Source of the DNA: Thioalkalivibrio denitrificans
Lineage (GTDB): Bacteria; Pseudomonadota; Gammaproteobacteria; Ectothiorhodospirales; Ectothiorhodospiraceae
Direction: 5' to 3'
Assembly: GCF_002000365.1 (NCBI RefSeq)
Contig: NZ_MVBK01000099.1
Coordinates: forward strand, 1 to 64,000
Length of the DNA stretch: 64,000 nt
Below the pieces are notes generated by a model. It worked only from the letters and a program-made list of their open reading frames with translations. It was not told the DNA's origin and searched no databases. Below are positions 50,013 to 58,488 of the stretch, piece by piece. Both the position numbers and the translations under genes were made by a program. How positions within the stretch are numbered: the first letter of the stretch is position 1; the number at the start of each line of letters is the position of its first letter.

Positions 50013-50444
50013 GTGGAGTTCCCCCGTTTCGTGGACGGTCTACGGTTTGGGGTTCAAACCGTCTGTTCCCGGAGTGGCGACGATGCGGGTTGTACCAGCC
50101 CTCGATGAACTCGAAGATGGCCATCCGGGCGGCGGACTGGTTCTCGAAGTGCCGCCGCGTGAGCTGGCGATTCTCCCGTCTCCGGCGCGTGAGCTCCTGG
50201 CGCTCGACCGTGCTCAGGCCATCTGTGCGTCGCCCCTCATCGCGCTCCGCCTGGGCCACCCAATTGCGGATCGTCTGTGCCGTGGGCTCGAACTCCCGAG
50301 CCAGCTCCTCCGGGTTGCGACCCGCACGGACCAGCTCAATCATCTGCTGCCGGAACTCCGTCGGGTATGCTGTACTTCGTCTCGTCATCGTGGGCACCTC
50401 CTTCCCAAAAAAATCAGGTGTCCACGAAACGGAGTCAACTCCAC
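50013..50444 (-). mobile_element. IS3-type element with internal deletion (432 bp)
   Basis: Ends: GTGGAGTT at 50013-50020 and its inverse AACTCCAC at 50437-50444, continuing with CCGTTTCGTGGAC inside both. In between, on the minus strand, is an OrfA (ATG at 50388, MTRRSTAYPTEFRQQMIELVRAG, PTAQTIRNWVAQAERDEG) that runs straight into the last part of OrfB (MAIFEFIEGWYNPHRRHS), so the catalytic core is deleted. It is a MITE-like derivative that would need a transposase in trans. Confidence 0.8.
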
Positions 50445-50646
50445 ATTGAATGTGGCAGTGATTCAGTTCAACCAGCGCTCCGACAAGACCTTGATTCGAA
50501 AGTGTGGCAAGCAAAATGTCAAGGAAAGTGGATGCGGGCTTTTTGAAACACGCCGCCAGCATAAAGTCGAGCAGTTAAGTTTTTTCGCCAATCTCCACCA
50601 AGGCCATAACACCTGATGAAACGAGAGAAGGCTCCACTCTTCGGCC

Positions 50647-51282
50647 TCACTCCATGCGCCAGCGTGGCAGTTGCCAGTTGAAAGCAATGGCCAGCATGCG
50701 CATGACAGTTGCGAAAAGTGCAGCAATGATCAATGCCAGCGCGGTGGGCAATGCTGCGGCATGACAGGCCACCAGTACCCAACCACCGGCAAAAGCGCAT
50801 ATCGCATAGAGGCGGTGATCGCTGAACACACTGGGAATTTGATTGCAAACAATATCCCGCAGTACGCCTCCAAAAGTGGCTGTGAACAGTCCCATAATGA
50901 CCGCAACCAGCGCCGGCATCTCCATGCCAAGCGCAATTTGCGTACCGCCAGCAGAAAAGAATCCCATACCAATAGCGTCTGGCCATTGCATGGCGCGCTG
51001 AGTAGGCGCGATGTGTCTGGCGCGCATGAAAAGTACCGCGGCAACGGCTAAAGCAAGGATCAACCACACGAGTTCGACATGCTCCACCCAAAAAAGCGGA
51101 CGCCGATCGAGCAGCAGATCCCGTAAAGTACCGCCACCGAATGCCGCCAGGCCGGCAACAGCAGTGACGCCGACCAGATCGAGTTGCTGCCTTGCCGCCG
51201 CGCTGATGCCTGAAAAGGCGAAGGCGACAACACCCACAACCTCGATAGCGTAGAGAACGTGACCGACATCAGGGAGGTTCAT
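50647..51282 (-). CDS. TRIC/UPF0126-family membrane channel
   Basis: 211 residues, seven hydrophobic segments arranged as two repeats. Each repeat begins with the glycine-rich block: AFSGISAAARQQLDLVGV...FGGGTLRDLL and SAGGTQIALG...FGGVLRDIV, the signature of bacterial TRIC/YicG (UPF0126). Homologs form trimeric cation channels, some glycine-selective. It starts 15 nt before the end of the 51-kb gene, on the same strand, so it may be co-transcribed with it. Confidence 0.93.
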   Translation of the reverse strand: MNLPDVGHVLYAIEVVGVVAFAFSGISAAARQQLDLVGVTAVAGLAAFGGGTLRDLLLDRRPLFWVEHVELVWLILALAVAAVLFMRARHIAPTQRAMQWPDAIGMGFFSAGGTQIALGMEMPALVAVIMGLFTATFGGVLRDIVCNQIPSVFSDHRLYAICAFAGGWVLVACHAAALPTALALIIAALFATVMRMLAIAFNWQLPRWRME

Positions 51283-51297
51283 GAAAAAATCCCGCGG

Positions 51298-52659
51298 TCA
51301 GGCAGGCGTCGGCCAGTCCGCGTCCCTGGCCTCGCACTGGGCAATGCCGCGCACGGACAGGGTCACGCTCCACCGCTGCGCCCTTGCCACCGGATCGCCC
51401 GGAACGGTGCACACCACGAGCAAGGTATAACTGTGCTGTCTCTCGATCTCATGCACCAGAACCCCGTTCTGGACCTCCTCATCATTCGTCTGCGCAAACA
51501 GACGATTCTGCCCACCTTCGATCAATTCGCACAGGGGCTCCAGGTCAAGCCCCAATACCTCCTGGATCTGGTCCTGGCCCAATGCCTTCGACTCCAGAGT
51601 CAATCGCGTCCTGTAGAGGACGGCCTGCATCTCCTCACCGGTCTGACCCCTCCCTGCGTTGCGTTTGACGTTGTCCGGGAGACGCGCCGGAGGTGAGTAA
51701 TCGAACCACACCAGTTGCGCACCCATCTCCTCACCGGTCAGCGGCTTCAGGATACGCGTCCTCGCCAGAGGCCTTCCCTTGCGTACCCACCCCGTAATCC
51801 GGTTCACCATCTCGTCATGCAGATAATCCCGAAGCGCATGAACCAGGGCGATCATGAGCAGCAGCGTGATTGTCAGCCTGTGTGCAGCCCTGAATGTGTG
51901 GAACAAGAGCACAGTGAACAGGGTCATGATCACCATCGTATAAAGCGCCTTCACTGTCCTGTGCGTGGTACGCCATAACTCGGTGGTTCGGGTCTTCATG
52001 ACAACCGGGTATTGCAGCAACTTGTGGTACATCGCCATCCGGTTCCAGACTTGGGTCGGCGAACCTCGGAGATCCGCCAGGTATCCCTTCCGCTCCCTGT
52101 ATTGGCGCTCCGCATCCAGATAGGCTCGCACGCGTTCGCTGTCGAGTTGCCCGACGTCGCTATATTTCGCCTTACTCGCGCACTCCAGGAAGAACTGTTC
52201 CGAGTACCAGGAAAAATAGATGTCCATTCGTCTGAAGTATGACAGCTGCGCCGTGCTCTCCGGGGGAGACTGCCGAAGCCTGCGCGCGAGGTTTTCGCTG
52301 AGTTTCAGCGCACGCCTCACGATCTCCTCGGGATTCTCGCTGTCCTCGAATCGCTGACGAAGCTGATCCATGGAGGCCTGGTAACGGGACAGCCACGTGC
52401 CGCATAGCACTTCGTAATACGGCGACAGCAGAGAAATTGACGAATCCGCCAGACTCGCCTTGTCCTCGGCAGGCAGGCCGAGCAACCGAAAGCCGTGATG
52501 CCAGTGCCCCGGCAACGCCCTCGTCCCGCCGAGAGCGCGTTCGAGAGACGCACGATCATGAGGCGTGAACACGTAGAGCGTGATCTCATGCTCGCCCGCC
52601 TTCTTCAGGGCTCGCTCAAGCTGGATGCCATACTTTCCCTTGCGTCTCAGCGTGAACAC
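51298..52659 (-). CDS. unassigned 453-residue membrane protein
   Basis: I do not recognise this protein. The N-terminal about 210 residues are hydrophilic (YVFTPHDRASLERALGG, YFSWYSEQFFLECASKAKY). Two hydrophobic helices lie about 240-285 (ALYTMVIMTLFTVLLFHTF; LTITLLLMIALVHALRDYL), then a cytoplasmic-type part with RKGRPLARTRILKPLTGEEMGAQLVWFDY and an acidic middle. It ends in CEARDADWPTPA. Its start overlaps the Rnk-like gene 2 stop by 13 nt, so it is coupled to it. A copy of its last 50 nt lies at 48252. Confidence 0.6.
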   Translation of the reverse strand: MFTLRRKGKYGIQLERALKKAGEHEITLYVFTPHDRASLERALGGTRALPGHWHHGFRLLGLPAEDKASLADSSISLLSPYYEVLCGTWLSRYQASMDQLRQRFEDSENPEEIVRRALKLSENLARRLRQSPPESTAQLSYFRRMDIYFSWYSEQFFLECASKAKYSDVGQLDSERVRAYLDAERQYRERKGYLADLRGSPTQVWNRMAMYHKLLQYPVVMKTRTTELWRTTHRTVKALYTMVIMTLFTVLLFHTFRAAHRLTITLLLMIALVHALRDYLHDEMVNRITGWVRKGRPLARTRILKPLTGEEMGAQLVWFDYSPPARLPDNVKRNAGRGQTGEEMQAVLYRTRLTLESKALGQDQIQEVLGLDLEPLCELIEGGQNRLFAQTNDEEVQNGVLVHEIERQHSYTLLVVCTVPGDPVARAQRWSVTLSVRGIAQCEARDADWPTPA

Positions 52660-53150
52660 CGCACAACCCCTCGTGACGCCGGAACCCCTCCAGGGGAGCG
52701 CGGCGCCTGCCCTTGAAGTGCCCGTCCAGCCTCCCTCTTCCGGGGCTTCGATGCACGCCTTGCCGCTGTGGCGTCCCTCGCTCGCCAGAGAACCCGAAGT
52801 ATCAGGAACCTCATCCGGCGCCCCATGAACCGGACCTCCACCAGTTCCGCCGGCCGCCTGCCCACAAGCACACTCCCCAGCGGGGACGTCAGCGTGGCAG
52901 TTCCAGGTCGATAACCGTCGGCATCCGACTCTACGAGTTCGATTCGTGCCTCGCTGCCGTCGTCCATGGATAGAAGCTCCACGACGTCACCCGTTGCCAA
53001 CCCCATCATGGCGGGATCCTCCGGTGCCTGCGTCTGAAGACCGGTCAGGATCCGCGAAAGATCGACCAACCCTTCCAGGGAACGAGGATTCACCCAACTC
53101 TTGTCGTCACGGTGACTTTCCGGACGTTCAACACAACTTGCCTTCAACAT
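52647..53150 (-). CDS. Rnk/GreA-C-like protein (2)
   Basis: 167 residues (MLKASCVERPE...; frames are open to 53249). The C-terminal domain fits Rnk/GreA-C: GDVVELLSMDDGSEARIELV, PGTATLTSPLGSVLVGRRPAELVEVRFMGRRMRFLILRVL. It lacks a coiled coil. A basic C-terminal tail (about 25 residues: RRASKPRKREAGRAL) follows. The hairpin at 53222-53245, identical in its arms to that before gene 1, lies 71 nt upstream of the ATG. It is coupled with the 453-residue membrane protein. Confidence 0.75.
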   Translation of the reverse strand: MLKASCVERPESHRDDKSWVNPRSLEGLVDLSRILTGLQTQAPEDPAMMGLATGDVVELLSMDDGSEARIELVESDADGYRPGTATLTSPLGSVLVGRRPAELVEVRFMGRRMRFLILRVLWRARDATAARRASKPRKREAGRALQGQAPRSPGGVPASRGVVRCSR

Positions 53151-53221
53151 AGCCAAACTCGCACACAACGTGATCGCCCCGACAGGGGCGTCGACATCAA
53201 CTGATCCTGGATAGCAATCAG

Positions 53222-53245
53222 GCCGGACGCGTGCACGCGTCCGGC
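53222..53245 (-). promoter_or_regulatory. leader hairpin of Rnk-like gene 2
   Basis: GCCGGACGCG-TGCA-CGCGTCCGGC. Arms identical to 47372-47395, where the loop is GCTT. A further hairpin (GCCCC/GGGGC, 53174-53190 region) follows toward the gene. The position 71 nt before the ATG suits a leader element. Confidence 0.5.
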
Positions 53246-53416
53246 TCACGCCGGGCAGATGCCAGCTTCGGGGAAGAAATGGGAAAGGGAGGTGCCAGAC
53301 ATGTGTGAGAGCCTGCCTGTACTAAGGAGACCTGCGCGGCATGCGCGGCCCGCCGGGTCGATCCGCCAGATCTTATCTTGAACCTGGGTCCAACGCAAAC
53401 GGCCGGCCTCCGTCGG

Positions 53417-53478
53417 CCGAAAATCAACGCAAATTCCGTACAGACAGGGGTCTGAGGCGACATCCCTACCGTATCGGG
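53417..53478 (-). repeat. 64-bp repeat, copy 2 (other copy at 11294-11357)
   Basis: Contains GGGATGTCGCCT and TTTGCGT on the minus strand; see copy 1. It lies about 270 nt upstream of Rnk-like gene 2. Confidence 0.5.
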
Positions 53479-53527
53479 AAATGACGTCACCCGATGTGCC
53501 AGGCATCTGCCGCCCCCGGGCCTCTTC

Positions 53528-54232
53528 TCATCGGTCAGGAAATGGGTATGGAATACGCTCATTCCCAATATTGCTGCATCCAAGGGAAGCCATCGACGTG
53601 AGCAAACCACGGGCATCGTCCGCTTTCGCATTGTGGAAATGCGCCGGCAGATCGGCAACCCCATGCTCTCCAATGACCTTCCGGAGAACAGCTTTGAGGC
53701 GATCTGTGCATCGTTCCTCGACTGGCATGAGGGAGAGCGCTTCTAACACTCTCGACATACGCTCCTTCTCATTGGCCGGAATAAGACCGGCACGCGCAAG
53801 GGTAAACACAACATCAACAATGGGTATGGTCATTGCCTTCATGAGGTCCGGCCCTAATAGAACGGCAACAAGGTCTTCCCTATTGTGAGCAACGTCTCTA
53901 ATGAACCGGAACACCTGACCCATACCCACCATGCCCTCCCTCTCCAACTCACATGCGAGCAGGGCTCCCGTACTCGCCGCTCCATAAAGTCGAAACCCCC
54001 GCTCCATGGCACATCGGACCTCGGCTAAAGAAAGCCGTTGCTCCCTGTCCAGTACTCCGTCTATGACTCCAACCGCACACGGTGCAGTCAATGCATCAAG
54101 ATCTCCTTTCCTTAAAGGCGGACGGTAGTCTGCATCCAATATACTCCGGGCATCCTCGATGCGGAGACTCGGCCCCAGGAAAACGACCGGCGGTCTGGCG
54201 TTCCATCCTCCAGAGGCAGTCATAGAATCCAT
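53528..54232 (-). CDS. TfuA-like protein
   Basis: 234 residues from the ATG at 54232 (weak SD; in-frame alternative at 54223). The TfuA core is clear: VVFLGPSLRIEDA, YRPPLRKGDLDAL, VGVIDGVLDREQRLSLAEVRCAMERGFRLYGAASTGALLACELEREGMVGMGQVF, then EDLVAVL. In thioamidation, TfuA helps YcaO activate sulfur transfer to peptides (thiopeptides, McrA thioglycine). No YcaO or precursor peptide was found in this window, so its partner may lie elsewhere. It is divergent from EF-G-like gene 2. Confidence 0.85.
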   Translation of the reverse strand: MDSMTASGGWNARPPVVFLGPSLRIEDARSILDADYRPPLRKGDLDALTAPCAVGVIDGVLDREQRLSLAEVRCAMERGFRLYGAASTGALLACELEREGMVGMGQVFRFIRDVAHNREDLVAVLLGPDLMKAMTIPIVDVVFTLARAGLIPANEKERMSRVLEALSLMPVEERCTDRLKAVLRKVIGEHGVADLPAHFHNAKADDARGLLTSMASLGCSNIGNERIPYPFPDR

Positions 54233-54335
54233 ACGTCCCACACCGTTCGTGAGTTGAAAAGTACTCTGACGCGTCGAGCTTACTGGATATCTCAAGCACC
54301 GGGCTGCCATTCGCATCACGCCACCAGTACGCGCC

Positions 54336-54507
54336 TTGCTTTGTTTTTTTTTGAGCCTATAATCGACTGCTGATTGGATCAACTTGGTCTCATGTGCAAC
54401 ATGATTATGCTTAGTCCAAGCTCCCAGCACTGCCTTCACGACCGGCAGGACCATCATAGGCGTCGCACCATCCAGCCGTAGCGACGCCGGGGACCCCCTT
54501 CCCCGGC
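54336..54507 (+). promoter_or_regulatory. conserved leader of EF-G-like gene 2 (promoter plus hairpin)
   Basis: TTGCTT (54336-54341), 16 nt, TATAAT (54358-54363), then exactly 115 nt from the start of TATAAT to CAGCCGTA (54473-54480), 5 nt, and a hairpin GCCGGGG (54486-54492)/CCCCGGC (54501-54507). This is collinear with the leader of gene 1. The ATG is 252 nt after the hairpin. Confidence 0.65.
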
Positions 54508-54758
54508 AGTAACACCCAACCGATCTCAAGACTGCACGGCCGTGCCCACGTAAGACGCGGGTCGCGTAGGGCGCGGGTGTTGATACGTCATACACCTTGT
54601 TAGCAGACGTGCACGGACTGCGCCAAACGATGCGCGCCTAGACAGAAACCATGTCGTCCTGTCGCCCGTTCATGAACTCACTCGGTCACCCGGACTGCCT
54701 TTGCGGACCTTACAACTGTGGGGGCACAAGAAGCATGCGCTCGCAATGGACTTCTGCT

Positions 54759-55334
54759 ATGACCTACGTCCTCGAACAACACCTACTCTCCACACCCAGT
54801 CAAGCGGCGAACCAGATCATACCCATCCGCGTTCTGCTCCATGACACAGCAGGCGCACAAATTAACCAGGTGCAAAGGGGGTTTCGCATACTTGCCGTGG
54901 ACGAGAAGGCGTTACAACAGGCGGTCCTACTGCTCCGAACCGTATGCCCGATGCCATTGAGCACATCCGAACCGCTCATCATCTGTACCACAAAGCCCGT
55001 ACCCGCCGAACCAGTAATGACCATCATCATCACCACACCTACTGACTATCTTCAACCCATTCTGGCGCGTCTCCTCTCGCGCGGCGCTGTCCTGACTACG
55101 ATCGGATACGGATCCGGAGAGCGCCAGCTCTGCCTGAGCGGCCCGCTGTCCGGCGTGTTTGGCTGCCATAGCGAGTTAAATGAGATCTCAGAAGGTCGTG
55201 CGTCGATCGACATGAAATTTAGTCATTACAGCCCGCTGTCATCGGCTATGCCTGTGCCGTCTACTTCGAGCCATGAGGACACGTTGAGTATTCCCATCAG
55301 TGCCATCAATGGGGCCAACCATGAAGATCGTTGA
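54759..55334 (+). CDS. stand-alone EF-G domain IV/V-like protein (2)
   Basis: 191 residues (MTYVLEQHLL...), paralog of the protein at 46147. Core: GFRILAVDEKALQQAVLLL, AEPVMTIIITTPTDYLQPILARLLSRGAVLTTIGY, SGPLSGVFGCHSELNEISEGRASIDMKFSHYSPL. It has an extra tail of about 15 residues. The two copies keep the EPxM, RG, PLxGxFG(C)x and FSHYxP/LSHYTP blocks but share only a minority of other residues. No GTPase domain. Confidence 0.8.
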   Translation: MTYVLEQHLLSTPSQAANQIIPIRVLLHDTAGAQINQVQRGFRILAVDEKALQQAVLLLRTVCPMPLSTSEPLIICTTKPVPAEPVMTIIITTPTDYLQPILARLLSRGAVLTTIGYGSGERQLCLSGPLSGVFGCHSELNEISEGRASIDMKFSHYSPLSSAMPVPSTSSHEDTLSIPISAINGANHEDR

Positions 55335-55705
55335 TGTTCTGACGAATTCCCGCCGCAATCCCCCACTGTATGTGCTCAGCACGTATCGGTGCTTGATCGT
55401 CTCGAAAGGGAGCCAGCAAATGAATGGCCAGCAACCACGTACCAGGAGGCATACACCAATCACTCATGACACCAGGGCCTCACTGATAACCTGGTGAGGC
55501 CCGACTCCTTCGTCTGCATGATGCAAGAGCACTCCCAAGTGAAGGGGTTCGCGCTTGTCGTGGGCAGCGCATGCCGCCACAACATAGCAAGTAATCTAGA
55601 GCACCTCAGCAGATGGTGCTCCGCTTCGGAATGGTCAAATGCGGTCTAGCGTCAGCATGTATCTGACTCTTCGCCTCGACTTTCAACCCAATACAAGGGG
55701 TATCA
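55335..55705. other. intergenic with a 9-bp hairpin
   Basis: GGGCCTCAC (55475-55483) pairs with GTGAGGCCC (55494-55502), 155 nt after EF-G-like gene 2; there is no U-run, so it may be a structured 3' end. No gene was recognised. Confidence 0.45.
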
Positions 55706-56239
55706 ATGATGTCTAGTAAATATACACTTATCCTGGGCTCCGCCGTGCTCGCCGCGGCCGTTTCGCTCACACCCGTCTTTGCCAGCGACGACTTCTCGCC
55801 CTACGGCACTGCCACTGTAGACATGAAGGAGTACCCTGTAACCAACGCGGTCTTCGATGCTAATTATCAGGATCCAAACGATCTAAACCTGCTCTACGCG
55901 TTCGTCAACAACACCCGTGTCCCGCTGAAAGGCCATATGATCGTCGTGACACATGGCCCTGAACTACGGGCTTTTGCGAAGGAGAACTACGTGAAGTACC
56001 AGGCGATCGTCGATCGTATGGCGGAATTGGCCGAAGAGGGTGTGGAGTTCCGGATGTGCCGGAATGCGCTTCTTGCGGCCGGGTATGCACCCGACGATTT
56101 TCACGGCTTCATCACAGTGGTTCCGGCCGGCTTTCCGGAGTTGGCATACCTGCAGGCGCAAGGATACAAGTACATTAATCCCCTGCCCTACTCACCGCTG
56201 GATGTACGATACCTCGACCAGCCACACCTGAGAAAGTAA
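55706..56239 (+). CDS. secreted DsrE/DsrF-like protein
   Basis: 177 residues, signal peptide (about 1-27, cut after PVFA). The mature part has the DsrE/YchN-type fold: YAFVNNTRVPLKGHMIVVTHGPELRAFAKENY, then RMAELAEEGVEFRMCRNALLAAG with the conserved Cys (MCRNAL), and FITVVPAGFPELAYLQAQGYKYINP. Cytoplasmic DsrE binds sulfur; this exported relative is a likely sulfur-handling or scaffold protein in the periplasm. It has its own promoter region and is not near dsrAB. Confidence 0.85.
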   Translation: MMSSKYTLILGSAVLAAAVSLTPVFASDDFSPYGTATVDMKEYPVTNAVFDANYQDPNDLNLLYAFVNNTRVPLKGHMIVVTHGPELRAFAKENYVKYQAIVDRMAELAEEGVEFRMCRNALLAAGYAPDDFHGFITVVPAGFPELAYLQAQGYKYINPLPYSPLDVRYLDQPHLRK

Positions 56240-56408
56240 CAAGTAACGGTGCCCGGGGATCCTACGATCTCCGGGCATCGAGCCTTGGGACAGAGAGTTT
56301 CTGGCCTACACACGCACAAGTTTCTTGCACGCTCTGGCTGATGAGCGCCATCTCCTATTGTGTTACGAGTGATCATACTGCGTGGTCTGAACCCTTGACC
56401 GCAGATGC

Positions 56409-56453
56409 CCAGGGACGACCCTGGCGCCTTCATCAACTGGCGGGGACGGCCCC
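56409..56453 (+). promoter_or_regulatory. guanidine-II (mini-ykkC) riboswitch
   Basis: Two hairpins with ACGR tetraloops: CCAGGG-ACGA-CCCTGG (56409-56424) and GGGG-ACGG-CCCC (56442-56453), 17 nt apart. AAGGAG (56461-56466) follows and the ATG is at 56472. This is the known layout of the guanidine-II riboswitch before Gdx exporters. Confidence 0.88.
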
Positions 56454-56471
56454 TCAATGCAAGGAGCCGAC

Positions 56472-56792
56472 ATGAGCTGGTTGATCCTATTGCTTGCTGG
56501 TTTGCTCGAAATTGTATGGGCGATTGGGCTCAAATCCACGAACGGATTTACGAGACTAGCGCCTTCTCTTGTCAACCTCGTTGCTACGGCCGGAAGCTTC
56601 TACCTACTCAGCGTTGCCATGCGGTCGTTACCGTTGAGCACGGCTTATGTGGTCTGGGTGGGAATAGGTGCGGTAGACGCCGCCATCGCTGGCTTGGTGA
56701 TTCTCCCGGAGTCTGTGACGACTCTCAAGATCACAAGCCTGCTGCTGATTATAGTTGGAATCATAGGGCTCCAGTTAACAAGTCCTGCCTAA
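56472..56792 (+). CDS. gdx: guanidinium exporter Gdx (SMR family, SugE-type)
   Basis: 106 residues, four helices. SMR pattern of the Gdx sub-group: LLAGLLEIVWAIGLKSTNGFTRL (the E14 substrate residue), STAYVVWVGIGAVDAA (helix 3 with GxG), and the short end IIVGIIGLQL. It exports guanidinium in exchange for protons. The guanidine-II riboswitch directly upstream supports this. It was probably named sugE in other annotations. Confidence 0.95.
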   Translation: MSWLILLLAGLLEIVWAIGLKSTNGFTRLAPSLVNLVATAGSFYLLSVAMRSLPLSTAYVVWVGIGAVDAAIAGLVILPESVTTLKITSLLLIIVGIIGLQLTSPA

Positions 56793-57343
56793 CGTCTTGG
56801 ATTTCAGCCGAGGCCCGCAGCTTGGTGTGGGCTTCGGCTCAACTATTGAGCTCAAATCCACCCCGATTCTTCGGAACGACGGGCCTACACAAGGCTGAGC
56901 GGGCCTGACATTGAGCGCTGCGGCGGACGCCTATTCGCGCACCGTCGTAATGATTATGCAATGCCCTTGGAGATCGCGTATCGTTCGCCCTGTACCAACC
57001 CAAAATAGGGTCCACTCTTATTTTACGATAAGCCGCTTTCGTAAAATACGAATCGTAAAGACGCAAGGGGATGGCGGTTCCCGCTTGGCTTTGAAACGCA
57101 AACGGCTCTGCCGCGGGCGGGGAGGAGGAGGCATTTCGGTCGGTTCTGGGTCGCAGTGCGTGAGAGCCAATGTCCGCAAGGTGCGAGTGTGCATACCAGG
57201 ACGGTCCCAGAAATGGGACTGCACATCTGACATGAAAAGACCTTTTCCAACAGACGCTCCCATGCACACCATACTGTGCAAGGGGGTCTCGTCTACACTA
57301 GGCCCATACCGAGCGATTACGACTATCGAACCGGGGAGTTCAT
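56793..57343. other. intergenic with inverted repeats before the antitoxin gene
   Basis: TTTTACGA (57021-57028) and TCGTAAAA (57039-57046) are inverted; a further TCGTAAA lies at 57053-57059. A separate hairpin GTCCCA-GAAA-TGGGAC lies at 57204-57219. These could be operator sites for the antitoxin or debris. No gene was recognised. Confidence 0.45.
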
Positions 57344-57862
57344 ATGATACAGATCACGAACCCGCCCTCCGGACGGCCGGGCGGCATACGGCAAGGATCA
57401 AGGCCTGGGCGGCAAGGGGGACCGAGTTCAATTGCTGAGCTCGACTCCCTGGTCCGGGCGCTTATAACCGGGCGCCGCACCGAGAAATTCATAACGATCG
57501 ATGAACTCATTAAGGAGATGCGTAACGGGTTGTCGCCGGCCGTCGTCGAGCGCTTGAGATCGCGTTTCGCACTTACCCAATCCGAGGTTCTTAGTGTACT
57601 AGGCCTGTCTCGGCGAAGCTACCTGAAGCGCAAGGCAGAACGAAGACGACTCTCTCCTCTGCATTCCGATCGAGCATATCGGCTTTCGAAGGTCGGCGTG
57701 CATGCAGAGATTGTGTTTTCAGACGAGCAAATCGCGCATGACTGGCTTACTAGCTATATCGTCGCTTTGGGTTCCAAGCCGATTGAAGCCCTCGATACAG
57801 AACCCGGAATGACTCAAGTCGAGAATGTCCTTGGTCGTATCGAGGACGGCGTTTATAGTTGA
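57344..57862 (+). CDS. Xre/MbcA/ParS-type antitoxin (DUF2384)
   Basis: 172 residues. Disordered N-terminus (about 1-30, glycine/arginine-rich), then helices and a small HTH (about 65-95: LSPAVVERLRSRFALTQSEVLSVLGLSRRSYLKRKAERRRLSPLHSDRAYRLSKV) and the DUF2384 end, DEQIAHDWLTSYIVALGSKPIEAL. Antitoxins of this class usually precede a RES-domain toxin; none follows here. It may be orphaned, or its toxin has decayed. Confidence 0.85.
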   Translation: MIQITNPPSGRPGGIRQGSRPGRQGGPSSIAELDSLVRALITGRRTEKFITIDELIKEMRNGLSPAVVERLRSRFALTQSEVLSVLGLSRRSYLKRKAERRRLSPLHSDRAYRLSKVGVHAEIVFSDEQIAHDWLTSYIVALGSKPIEALDTEPGMTQVENVLGRIEDGVYS

Positions 57863-58105
57863 GATATTATGGGCAGAAAGCGTCGACAAGGAATTTCCAG
57901 GGTGGCCTAGACGGGTGATTCGTCCAATGATGAATCGCTTCTGGGATACAAGACGTCATACCAGTAGTCGGCGAGGACCGCTTCGCAGAGCTCTTTACGA
58001 CTGCTTCCACCCGAACTTGCCAATATTCAGTTCCCGAATGGCCATGGAATAGGTGGCCGAATGGGCGTGGAGTATGCCTCCTGCGATGCCGCCTAGGTTC
58101 TAGTT

Positions 58106-58351
58106 ATGAAAACACTACACGTTTCCCTGCCCGATTGCCTCACGGCGTTCATCCAGGAACAGGTCCGCCTGCGTGGCTATCGCACACCCAGCGAGTATGT
58201 GTGTGATCTTGTTCAGCGCGACCTGGACCGGCACAAGCTGCGCAGCCTGATGCTTGCCGGAGCCGGATCGGCACGCGCCATACCCGCCGACCGAGCCTAT
58301 TTCGACAGCCTACGCGTACGCGTGCGCAGAGGTACGAGGACAAGGCGCTGA
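58106..58351 (+). CDS. ParD-like antitoxin
   Basis: 81 residues, ribbon-helix-helix at the start (KTLHVSLPDCLTAFIQEQVRLRGYRTPSEYVCDLVQRDLDRH) followed by the ParD toxin-binding tail with the PADRAYFDSLRVRVRRG end. A ParE toxin gene should follow but is absent; the next codons after the stop give no ParE. Probably an orphan or broken pair. Confidence 0.85.
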   Translation: MKTLHVSLPDCLTAFIQEQVRLRGYRTPSEYVCDLVQRDLDRHKLRSLMLAGAGSARAIPADRAYFDSLRVRVRRGTRTRR

Positions 58352-58488
58352 AGGCAGAGATGAAAGCCCAGTTTCTGCCCGGCATATTCGAAACGACCAG
58401 GCATTGTTGACGGGCCTCGTGTCCGTAGCTTCGCCTAGCCACGACATTCAGGCCACCAGCAATTCACAGCCCACAGGCAAAGTGTGTA

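Noticed and set aside
53151-55705. RiPP precursor or YcaO near TfuA
   Set aside because: No short leader/core peptide with Cys/Ser/Thr-rich end and no YcaO motif was found.
57863-58105. RES-domain toxin after the DUF2384 antitoxin
   Set aside because: All frames were read; no RES motif (such as the FSGEGARRxGGRWN type) appears.
58352-58488. ParE toxin after the ParD-like antitoxin
   Set aside because: The stretch is too short and has no ParE motif.
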